A stretch of 64,000 nt of DNA, taken from the NCBI GenBank assembly GCA_014381825.1, contig JACNKX010000082.1, positions 1 to 64,000 of the forward strand. The letters run 5' to 3'. This document shows, piece by piece, positions 54,120-61,766 of this stretch; the first letter of the stretch is position 1; each line of letters begins with the position of its first letter. The DNA comes from Planctomycetota bacterium. GTDB taxonomy: Bacteria > Planctomycetota > Planctomycetia > Pirellulales > Pirellulaceae. Below the pieces are notes generated by a model. That model had not been told where the DNA came from. It did no database searches and was given only the letters and a program-made list of their open reading frames with translations. A program made the translations under genes and the position numbers.

Positions 54120-55601
54120 ATGCTGAAACTGCGTGAGGCGATCGAGGCAGCGGTTATCAGACGTCCGGCGTTGTTTCGCTGGAGTTTGGCGATGTCGAAG
54201 GAAGACTCGTTACTTCGGCAGGGCCGGAAGCGGGCAGAGCTGGCAGCACGCCGTGCTTGGCAAACTGTACCTGCCTATCGTGACTTCCTCGCAGCGAACG
54301 GCGTAGCTTCTGCAAATGTGCCGTTTGAACAACTTCCGCTGATGAGCAAAGACTCATACATTCGTGCCTATTCGACAGACCAGCGGTGTGTTGGAGGCAG
54401 CTTTTTGAAGCGGGGCGTTGCTATCGATGAATCTTCGGGATCAACCGGTACGCCTTACAATTGGGTGCGGGGCAGCGCCGAGCGTATGAAGATGCGAAAT
54501 GAAATGAGCTGCATGATCGAATGGATTCTTGGGCCGCAACCGCTGATCGCCATCAACGGCTTCAGCATGGGTGCGTGGGCGACGGGTATTAATGTTGGCG
54601 AAGCGTTGGAGCAACACAGCGTTGTCAAATCGACTGGTCCCGACCTTGAGAAAATTCTCCACACCATTGAATTCTTTGGTTCCGATCCTGGTTATATCCT
54701 TTGCGGATACCCGCCGTTCTTGAAGTTGCTGCTCGATACCATGCGGCAACGCGGCTTTACCATCGACGACTATGTATTGCATGGTATGGTCGGCGGCGAG
54801 GGAATGAGTGAGGAGTTTCGTCGCTACCTACTGACGAACGGATTCCAGTCGTGTTACAGCGGTTATGGTGCATCGGATTTGGAGATGAGCATCGCGTTCG
54901 AGACTCCCGAGTCGATCGCTATCCGGGGCCTCCTGTTGGATGATCGTACGCTGCGTGAGGATCTGCTCGATGGAGATCATCGCATCCCTATGGTATTTCA
55001 ATACAATCCGCTCAATTGCCACATCGAAGTGACGGACGAAGGCGACTTGGTCGCGACGCTGAACTACAGTCAAACGATCTCGCCTCGTGTGCGCTACAAT
55101 CTCGGCGACGAAGCCAGAGTCGTCCGTCGAATTGACCTGTTGAAGATCATTGGCAAGCATGACCACACCGTCGACGTATCCGCAGACCGCCGCATGCCGC
55201 TACCGTACTTGTTGTTGTTTGGACGACGCGATCACACAGTCAGCGTGATGGGAGCGAATATCTATCCCGAAGACATAGAACACGCCCTGTACCAAGACGC
55301 TGAGATTGTTACGGGATACACGTCGTTTCAGATCCAGATTGTTGATGGCGACGGCGGGATCGTTCATCCTCGATTGGCAATCGAATGGGTCGATGAAAGC
55401 GTTCCTGAAGTTGATCGGGACGCTTTGGCTAGACGCATTGAAGAGCGTTTGTGTGAACTCAATGCGGATTTCAAGAACGCTTGGGACGAGTATTCGGACG
55501 CTCTGCGATTCGAGGTCGAACTGCACGCGCGAGGCCAAGGGCCATTCGCAAAGCGTGACGGCCGGATCAAGAACCGCTACATTTCTAAGGGCGAAGCGTA
55601 A
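54120..55601 (+). CDS. PaaK/CapK-like adenylate-forming enzyme
   Basis: A 493-residue member of the ANL (acyl/aryl-CoA ligase) superfamily, nearest to phenylacetate-CoA ligase/CapK. The phosphate-binding loop is DESSGSTGTPYNW (about 103-115). Later family motifs are VGGEGMSEEFR, the YGASDLE aromatic strand, and VRYNLGDEARV followed by LLLFGRRDHTVSVMGANIYPEDIE, the hinge to the C-terminal domain. The catalytic Lys region is near the end (DGRIKNRYIS). GGAG before 54120 favours this ATG over 54099. It activates a carboxylic acid as an acyl-adenylate; the acid is unknown. First gene of a four-gene operon; its stop overlaps the next start (TAATG). Confidence 0.8.
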   Translation: MLKLREAIEAAVIRRPALFRWSLAMSKEDSLLRQGRKRAELAARRAWQTVPAYRDFLAANGVASANVPFEQLPLMSKDSYIRAYSTDQRCVGGSFLKRGVAIDESSGSTGTPYNWVRGSAERMKMRNEMSCMIEWILGPQPLIAINGFSMGAWATGINVGEALEQHSVVKSTGPDLEKILHTIEFFGSDPGYILCGYPPFLKLLLDTMRQRGFTIDDYVLHGMVGGEGMSEEFRRYLLTNGFQSCYSGYGASDLEMSIAFETPESIAIRGLLLDDRTLREDLLDGDHRIPMVFQYNPLNCHIEVTDEGDLVATLNYSQTISPRVRYNLGDEARVVRRIDLLKIIGKHDHTVDVSADRRMPLPYLLLFGRRDHTVSVMGANIYPEDIEHALYQDAEIVTGYTSFQIQIVDGDGGIVHPRLAIEWVDESVPEVDRDALARRIEERLCELNADFKNAWDEYSDALRFEVELHARGQGPFAKRDGRIKNRYISKGEA

Positions 55602-57067
55602 TGCGATTGAAGCGTTGGCAAATAATCGGATTGTTCGTCTTCGGAGCGATCGCCTTGATCGGGACTGGCGCGTACCGCTACTTTTTTCACGATCCGTTGC
55701 CGGAAGTTTCAGCGGCAGCGGGTGAAGACTTCTTCTTTCATCGAGACTTGGGCGCTCGTTACCAAACGGGCCTGCCTTATCCGCTGGCTCTCGCCGCCTT
55801 GGAACGCTATCCGGAAGAGTTGGGCGGTGATCGAGAGACGTTCTGCGAGAAGTTCGGAGTGTTGCAGTGGCCAGATGATTCGAGCAAGCTGCCCGTTGGA
55901 TTCGTGCTGCGATACGATCGGCTAACGGGCGTCGATCTACTAATGTCAAATTGTTCGTTGTGCCATTCGGCCATGGTCGATGGCCAGATCGTCCCTGGGC
56001 TCGGCAATAGAAACATTCGACTCGAAGCCTTGAATCGTTCCATCATGAATATCGCTTCGAAGGAAGATTTCACGGCACAGAATCTTCTGCCCTTAGCGAA
56101 GGAGGTCGCACAGCGGCGTGGCTTGGCGTGGGGAATCGGAACGCCGGCAGCGATCAGGAAAGCCATCGAAGTGTTGCGCGAGCAAGCTCATACTGACAAG
56201 ACAGCAACGTGGGGTGGCATCAGTGGCCTTGATAGCGGACCTGGGCGAAACACACCTGTTGAATTCGGCAAGTCCCGGTCTCACGTTACCGTTGGTGCAC
56301 CGTACGGATATACAAAGATCCCGACGATCTGGGTGTATGGCCTCCGCGAGACATTCGCTTGCGATGGTTCGATTGAAGGTGATCGGGCAATCGCATTGGC
56401 TGCGGTCGAGTTCAACAAAGGCATGACTCCTGCCGAGATCCTGCACCGAATGCCGGAGTGGGAAAGCATCTATGCCTATCTCCGAGAAATAAAGGCTCCA
56501 GCCTACCCCAACGAGATCGATCAAAACTTGGCGCAGCATGGTGCCGAGATCTTTTCGTCAAACTGCTCCGAATGTCACGGCGAGTACGAAGGCGACATCG
56601 TGTATTCCGAGTCGGTAATCCCACTCGACGAGATCGGAACAGATCCAGACCGGATACTCGCGATGTCCGACGCGCTGGTGAGTGCGCGCCGTGACGGTCC
56701 ACTAGCCGAATTAATGCAAGTCAAACGGACTGAAGGTTACGTGCCACCGCCTCTGTTGGGAATTTGGTGTCGCGGTCCATATCTCCACAACGGATCTGTC
56801 CCAACGCTGGAAGATATGTTGCGCGATCCGTCAGAGCGACCTACGGAGTATTTTGTAGGTGGCGATACGGCTTATGATTTACAACGCGTCGGGATCGCGT
56901 ACGAAGAAGGGCTTATCGGTGACCGTCGCATCGGCAGGCGATTCAGCGAATCTCAGTATCGTTTTGCGACGACCGACGACGGAAGCAGCAATCAAGGTCA
57001 TGAATTCGGAACCGATTTGTCGTCGGGCGATAAAGCTGCGCTGTTGGAATATTTGAAAACGCTTTAA
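55601..57067 (+). CDS. membrane-anchored di-heme cytochrome c
   Basis: A 488-residue protein with an N-terminal membrane segment (about 7-24, WQIIGLFVFGAIALIGTGAY), probably an uncleaved anchor. Two c-type heme motifs, CSLCH (118-122) and CSECH (about 322-326), mark two cytochrome c domains, with a PPPLLGIWCRGPYLHNGSVPTL segment in the second, as in di-heme peroxidase-like and 'cytochrome c, mono/di-heme' oxidases. It starts on the last base of the ligase gene, so translation is coupled. It may pass electrons from an oxidation linked to the pathway of the operon; that is inference. Confidence 0.82.
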   Translation: MRLKRWQIIGLFVFGAIALIGTGAYRYFFHDPLPEVSAAAGEDFFFHRDLGARYQTGLPYPLALAALERYPEELGGDRETFCEKFGVLQWPDDSSKLPVGFVLRYDRLTGVDLLMSNCSLCHSAMVDGQIVPGLGNRNIRLEALNRSIMNIASKEDFTAQNLLPLAKEVAQRRGLAWGIGTPAAIRKAIEVLREQAHTDKTATWGGISGLDSGPGRNTPVEFGKSRSHVTVGAPYGYTKIPTIWVYGLRETFACDGSIEGDRAIALAAVEFNKGMTPAEILHRMPEWESIYAYLREIKAPAYPNEIDQNLAQHGAEIFSSNCSECHGEYEGDIVYSESVIPLDEIGTDPDRILAMSDALVSARRDGPLAELMQVKRTEGYVPPPLLGIWCRGPYLHNGSVPTLEDMLRDPSERPTEYFVGGDTAYDLQRVGIAYEEGLIGDRRIGRRFSESQYRFATTDDGSSNQGHEFGTDLSSGDKAALLEYLKTL

Positions 57068-57080
57068 GTACAACTCACTT

Positions 57081-58211
57081 ATGGCTGTGCAAGTTTTATC
57101 TGTCACAAGTCGTGCCACAAAACGCATGTTTGTCGACGTTGCCGCAGCGGTTCAACCAAGCGAATCGGCATGGGTCCGACCGCTGAACACGATTGTGTCG
57201 GCGCACCTCGACCAAAAGAACAACCCGTTCTATCAACACGGACGCGGTCGGGCTTTCGTTGCCCTCTCGAACGGCGAACCCGTTGGTCGCATCCTTGCTC
57301 ACATCTCGAACCGGCAACAACGGTTGCTTGGGCAGCGAGTCGGTTGCTTCGGCCTGTTCGAGACGATCGACGATCGCGATGTGTCGCAAGCCTTGCTCGT
57401 TGCCGCTGAAAGGTATCTCACATCGAATGGCTGTACTGATATGGCCGGGCCGTTCAACATCACGGCTGCCCAAGAGATGGGCATCGTCGTCCGTGGATTC
57501 GAGAACTCGCCCAACATCGACATGGTGCAGAATCCAGCGTGGTACGACCGACTGCTACGAGATTGTGGAATGAAGCCGTGCCTTCGCATGAAGACCTGGC
57601 GAACCGATGACGTGTCGGACATCGATCCCGCCGCCTTGATGAATGAACACCGCCGCGCCGGATTGACGGCTCACGGCGTGTCCGTAAGAACGATGAACTG
57701 GCGACAACGGCATCACGATATGGAAGCGATTCGGGAACTGGTGAACTGTGCGTTCCTTGGTAACTGGGGATTCGTTCCGATCGACCGCGCGGAATGGATC
57801 GCTCAACTCGGTCCGCTGATTCCGTTGCTCGATCCCAGTCTAATTCAGATCGCTGAAGTCGCGGGCGTTCCCGTCGGAGTGACGTTCGCTGTTCCCGACT
57901 ACAACCTCGTATTGCAAAGCACCGATGGTCGCCTGCTGCATCCAGCCATGCTACGACTGATGAGCCGCCGACCGTTACGTGACGCAGCTGTAATCCTTTT
58001 CGCACTGCGGAAATCCTATCAAGGGTTGGGAATCAGCCGCCGGTTAAACCAAGAGTTGATTTGCAACATGCAAAGACGCGGCTACAAAGGACTTTCCTGC
58101 ACTTGGATTGCGGACGCGAACAAGGCCAGCGAAGCGCAAGTCGCTGGGTGGGGAGCAGCACCGCTACACAACCTAGCAATGTACCACCGCTCGCTTGGAG
58201 GTGCTTTGTGA
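57081..58211 (+). CDS. GNAT-family N-acyltransferase
   Basis: A 376-residue GNAT-fold protein with two related halves. The N-terminal half has AFVALSNGEPVGRILAHI and GCFGLFETIDD; the C-terminal half has the acetyl-CoA-binding type loop RKSYQGLGISRRL near 309-321. Proteins of this double-GNAT type often transfer acyl groups to amines or are involved in acyl-lipid formation. It begins 13 bp after the cytochrome gene. The next gene begins inside its stop codon, so it is translated in a coupled set. The substrate is unknown; context suggests an acyl group made by the first gene of the operon. Confidence 0.72.
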   Translation: MAVQVLSVTSRATKRMFVDVAAAVQPSESAWVRPLNTIVSAHLDQKNNPFYQHGRGRAFVALSNGEPVGRILAHISNRQQRLLGQRVGCFGLFETIDDRDVSQALLVAAERYLTSNGCTDMAGPFNITAAQEMGIVVRGFENSPNIDMVQNPAWYDRLLRDCGMKPCLRMKTWRTDDVSDIDPAALMNEHRRAGLTAHGVSVRTMNWRQRHHDMEAIRELVNCAFLGNWGFVPIDRAEWIAQLGPLIPLLDPSLIQIAEVAGVPVGVTFAVPDYNLVLQSTDGRLLHPAMLRLMSRRPLRDAAVILFALRKSYQGLGISRRLNQELICNMQRRGYKGLSCTWIADANKASEAQVAGWGAAPLHNLAMYHRSLGGAL

Positions 58212-59245
58212 CCGAGCGAACATTTAGTCTTGAGCTTGATGCCGTTAAAGCTCACTTGTTGGACAGCGCATCTCGCGCGCCATCCGCGCATAACACGCAG
58301 CCGTGGCTGCTGAGCTTCGGCGAGTCTTACGTTGATATATCGTTCAGCGAAGCACGCCGAATTCCAGCGATTGATCCGACTGACATTGACCTAAAACACG
58401 CACTAGGAGTTGTGCTGGAGAATATGCTTCTCACGCTTTCGCGGCTAGGTTTGCAAGGAGAATACGAGATCGCGGACGAATGGTTGCCGCAGCGGACTGT
58501 TGTCTCCTTGTGTTGGCGGAATCTTGACGGCGAACCAAACAGAGATTTGATTCAACTAGAACGCGCGATCCCAATTCGGACGACTTCACGTTTGCCCTAC
58601 CGCCTCCAACCAATTGACGAATGTTTGCGTGACCAAATGCAGGAAATGGCGCAATCGAGATGCGAGTTGCATGTGCTTTCCGATCAACAACAGATCGACC
58701 AAGTACGGAAATTGACTGTGCAAGCGAATGCCAAGCAATTGGCCTGTCCGCCGGTAGCTGCGGAACTCTACGCATGGCTCCGTTATTCGCCACGAGATAT
58801 ACGGTGGTTTCGCGACGGATTGAATGCGGATTGCATGGCCTTGAAGCGTTGGGAATCGAGACTTGCAACTGTGTTGACTCATCCCAAAGTCCTGCTCGCC
58901 GGCAAATGGTTTGGTCTGCCGAAGTTGCTGTGTTCAAGCGTTGACCAACAAGCCCCGCCGACGCCAACACTCTGCCTGCTTACAACCAATCGCAGCAAGC
59001 TCGCTGATCGCATCGAAGCAGGCCGTATCTTACAGCGACTTTGGCTAACCGCAGCAACGCAACAATACTTTACGCACCCGCTCAGTGCCGCGATTGAAAC
59101 ACCGGGGCTTCGTGAACAGGTACTCGACGCATTTGATCTGAGCCACGATGTAGCCCATGTCAACCTGTTTCGGCTCGGTCGATCTGCAACACCGGCTCGA
59201 AGCGCTCGGCTTCCGGTTGACGAGTTGCTAACAGTGCCGTCTTAA
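58208..59245 (+). CDS. Acg-type nitroreductase-fold FMN protein
   Basis: A 345-residue protein of the nitroreductase/Acg FMN-binding fold. The N-terminal signature is SRAPSAHNTQPW (22-33), where Arg and Ser bind the FMN phosphate. A C-terminal QRLWLTAATQQYFTHPLS segment and the final VNLFRLGR strand are typical. The GTG start overlaps the previous stop by four bases (GTGA), and GGAGGTG stands 5 nt upstream. It is a single-chain, two-half type like Acg proteins rather than a simple dimeric nitroreductase. It is the last gene of the ligase-cytochrome-GNAT operon; a flavin oxidation or reduction of the pathway product is likely but unproven. Confidence 0.75.
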   Translation: MTERTFSLELDAVKAHLLDSASRAPSAHNTQPWLLSFGESYVDISFSEARRIPAIDPTDIDLKHALGVVLENMLLTLSRLGLQGEYEIADEWLPQRTVVSLCWRNLDGEPNRDLIQLERAIPIRTTSRLPYRLQPIDECLRDQMQEMAQSRCELHVLSDQQQIDQVRKLTVQANAKQLACPPVAAELYAWLRYSPRDIRWFRDGLNADCMALKRWESRLATVLTHPKVLLAGKWFGLPKLLCSSVDQQAPPTPTLCLLTTNRSKLADRIEAGRILQRLWLTAATQQYFTHPLSAAIETPGLREQVLDAFDLSHDVAHVNLFRLGRSATPARSARLPVDELLTVPS

Positions 59246-59251
59246 GTCCGA

Positions 59252-59671
59252 TCAAACGACGTGTCCGATGACCGTGTTTTCATCGGTGTCGTCAAAGTCA
59301 TCTTCATCGTCTTCCATGTAGATGGCGTCATCTGGGATGAACGCTGTTGGCGGAAGTCCAAAACTGTGAGCATACGCCACCGCCGATTCGACCAACTTAC
59401 GAACGTAGCTGGCCGCGACTTCGTCGTACTCGCTGCGATCCAGCAGGCGTTGCAGTAGTTCTTCGCGATAAGACATCTTCGAGCGAATATCGGCGATAAC
59501 GTCTTTTACACCCAAACAATAAATGTCAACGAAAGAGACCGCACAAGCCACTTGGCCGTTCCGTAACTCGCGGCTCAACAAGACGTTGCCGATACCTTCG
59601 TCCCAAACTGTTTCGCTAACCAAACAATCCAGAACAGGAGCGTTTGCAACGCGAGCAAACTCGGTCGCCAT
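59252..59671 (-). CDS. conserved-type acidic protein, apparent 5' end interrupted
   Basis: A 139-residue product if started at the ATG at 59671, which follows AAGG. I recognise no named domain. The core (ANAPVLDCLVSETVWDEGIG, VACAVSFVDIYCLGVKDV) is the kind of sequence conserved in an uncharacterised bacterial family. The C-terminus is very acidic (MEDDEDDFDDTDEN). The same frame continues upstream through a TTG at 59695 to an in-frame TGA at 59714-59716, then an open basic stretch to an ATG at 59770 with a superb Shine-Dalgarno. The full-length gene may therefore be 59252-59770 with one stop codon. The product starting at 59671 would be made only by internal initiation. Confidence 0.6.
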   Translation of the reverse strand: MATEFARVANAPVLDCLVSETVWDEGIGNVLLSRELRNGQVACAVSFVDIYCLGVKDVIADIRSKMSYREELLQRLLDRSEYDEVAASYVRKLVESAVAYAHSFGLPPTAFIPDDAIYMEDDEDDFDDTDENTVIGHVV

Positions 59672-59713
59672 ACCGCCTTGCTTTTGCCGTGCCAATCCTT
59701 TGTGTACGGCTTT

Positions 59714-59770
59714 TCACTTTGCTGTCTTTCGGGCGAGCTTCTTTTGGCGTCGCTGATCTTTGGTGGGCAT
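59714..59770 (-). CDS. 18-codon basic peptide, likely the severed N-terminus of the following gene
   Basis: MPTKDQRRQKKLARKTAK, then TGA, in the same frame as the downstream gene. The residues after the stop (KAVHKGLARQKQGG) keep the same basic helix character, as if TGA replaced an Arg codon (CGA). It could instead be a true leader peptide with downstream re-initiation. Confidence 0.5.
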   Translation of the reverse strand: MPTKDQRRQKKLARKTAK

Positions 59771-59775
59771 AGTAC

Positions 59776-59787
59776 GATCACCTCCTT
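59776..59787 (-). promoter_or_regulatory. 12-nt full-length Shine-Dalgarno
   Basis: On the minus strand AAGGAGGTGATC, complementary over all 12 bases to the canonical 16S rRNA 3' end, 5 nt before the ATG at 59770. It is the strongest ribosome binding site I saw in the window. Confidence 0.8.
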
Positions 59788-59881
59788 GCGCGTAACAGAA
59801 TTGACTCCGTGGTTTGGTACGCAATTCTAAAGCAGACGGATCGCTAGCATCAACAGAGGAATCGGCTAGTATTTGGCCGGA

Positions 59882-61264
59882 TCAGAACAACCGGTTATAT
59901 CCATTCAACGCTGCGACTCGATAAGCCTCGGCCATCGTCGGATAGTTGAACGTCGTATTGATGAAGTAGTGCAGCGAGTTAGCTTCGCCCTTTTGTGCCA
60001 TGATCGCCTGTCCGATGTGGATGATCTCCGAAGCGTTGGCACCAAAACAATGCAGGCCGAGAATCGCGAGCGTCTCGCGATGGAACAGGATCTTTAGCAT
60101 GCCGACTGTTTGGCCCGTGATCTGAGCCCGTGCGATACTTTTGAAGTGCGCGTGCCCGACTTCGTACGGGACGTTTCCGGCTGTCAACTCCCGCTCCGTC
60201 AAGCCAATCGAACTTATCTCCGGGCTGGTGTAGATTCCCGTCGGAACGAGAGCGGCTTGCATCCCCAGATCGTTTTCGCCGGTGATATGGCTGGCCGCTG
60301 TGCGACCCTGCATGTACGAAGCGCTTGCCAGTGACGGAAAGCCGACAACGTCACCGACCGCATAGATATTGGGAACCGCAGTCTGAAACGACTCGTTGAC
60401 GGTGATTTGACCACGCCGATTCGACTCGAGGCCGGCTTCTTCAAGACCGAGTTCCGAGTTGCCTTGTCGACCGTTGGCCCAGAGCAGGATATCGGTCTTC
60501 AGTTTCTTGCCGCTATTCAAATGCAACACGACGCCTTCATCTTGCCCTTCAATCCGCTCGTAGGTTTCGCCATGACGGATTAGCACGCCCTGATCGCGCA
60601 AGTGATAACTGAGCGCATCGATGATCTCGTTATCCAGAAACTCTAGTAGCTTCTCTCGCGTGTTGACAAGATTGACTTTGTTGCCGAGGTTCCGAAAGAT
60701 CGAGGCGTACTCCGAACCGATTACACCGGCCCCATAGATAGTGATCGATCGTGGGGTGAAAGATAGATCGAGAATCGTATCGCTATCAAAGATTCGGGGA
60801 TGCGTGAAGTCAACATCCGTCGGGCGAAACGGGCGCGATCCAGTGGCGATGACGATGTTCGGCGCAGTCAGTTTTCGACCGTCGACATCGATCGTATTCG
60901 CGTCGACAAATCGCGCGTTGCCGCGAAAAAGTGGAACATCATTGCGGTCATAGAAAGTTCGACGCATCTCAACTTGACGCGAGATAACATTGGTGGCAGT
61001 GCTGCGCAACTGTGGAAATGTCGGAGAATGCTTGTCAGTTCCTCGCAGCAGTGGGTCGCTCCAAGATTCAGTTAGCTTGAAGATCGCGTGTCGCAGCGCT
61101 TTGCTGGGGATCGTTCCATGGTGCGTGCAATTTCCGCCGACGCGTTCTAGTCGGTCGACGGCGGCAATACGCTTCCCCTGTTTAACGGCTTGCATCGCCG
61201 CCCCTTCGCCGCCTGGTCCTGTGCCGATGACGAGGACATCGAAGTCGTATGGTGATGCTGCCAC
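59882..61264 (-). CDS. sthA: soluble pyridine nucleotide transhydrogenase
   Basis: A 460-residue FAD flavoprotein of the pyridine nucleotide-disulfide reductase family that exchanges reducing equivalents between NADPH and NAD+. FAD loop GTGPGG (14-19). The redox-site position reads [13 protein letters not shown] (43-55), with Thr in place of the second Cys, which marks SthA rather than dihydrolipoamide dehydrogenase. A second dinucleotide loop is [11 protein letters not shown], and the FAD-binding [16 protein letters not shown] is near 310. The interface His in the C-terminal domain fits ([16 protein letters not shown]). Length matches the family. Confidence 0.93.
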   Translation of the reverse strand: MAASPYDFDVLVIGTGPGGEGAAMQAVKQGKRIAAVDRLERVGGNCTHHGTIPSKALRHAIFKLTESWSDPLLRGTDKHSPTFPQLRSTATNVISRQVEMRRTFYDRNDVPLFRGNARFVDANTIDVDGRKLTAPNIVIATGSRPFRPTDVDFTHPRIFDSDTILDLSFTPRSITIYGAGVIGSEYASIFRNLGNKVNLVNTREKLLEFLDNEIIDALSYHLRDQGVLIRHGETYERIEGQDEGVVLHLNSGKKLKTDILLWANGRQGNSELGLEEAGLESNRRGQITVNESFQTAVPNIYAVGDVVGFPSLASASYMQGRTAASHITGENDLGMQAALVPTGIYTSPEISSIGLTERELTAGNVPYEVGHAHFKSIARAQITGQTVGMLKILFHRETLAILGLHCFGANASEIIHIGQAIMAQKGEANSLHYFINTTFNYPTMAEAYRVAALNGYNRLF

Positions 61265-61766
61265 GATCAGTTCCTCACGCTCGGTTGTATTGCAAGCAAA
61301 CTCTGCCTGCCAGCTACCGACAGCGGAGATCGGCTAGTTGCAATGACTGAAACACGATGTTTCGAACAACAAGTCCGTGCCGTCGCCGCGCCATCGGGGT
61401 GGGGATTACGATAGCTTCTTCGCACTACTTGTGGAAATAGCAGACCATCGACGCGATCTTGACCGCCAACGGACGTGGTGCCTACAACCTCGACCCTCCG
61501 AACTGGACATGCGCTAGAGAAGTCGTATGCGAAACACGACGATTGGATGCCATTTTGGCTCGCGAGCTTGCAGCTTGGCTGGCGTGGAGGGTACGTTTTT
61601 TTGCTCCACGAAACGCCTCCTAGTTACGTGTATTTCGCGCACTCCCCGTGGGTTGTTGCGCCAATCTGCTCTAGCGAATGGTAACGGAAGACCAATCGTT
61701 TCGCTTCGTCCCCACCTAGGCCCGTACCCCATCGCCGTCGCGAAGATCAGATGCGAGACCAGCCAG
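61265..61766. other. intergenic region with no supported gene
   Basis: 502 bp between sthA and the end of the ygiQ-like gene, both minus strand. It should hold the sthA promoter and the end of the ygiQ transcript. Open frames here are short, overlap one another and show no family motif. No repeat or clear terminator seen. Confidence 0.5.

Noticed and set aside
59714-59716. TGA as a selenocysteine codon
   Set aside because: It stands in a basic Lys/Arg stretch with no redox partner or catalytic motif, and no SECIS-like hairpin was evident directly after it.
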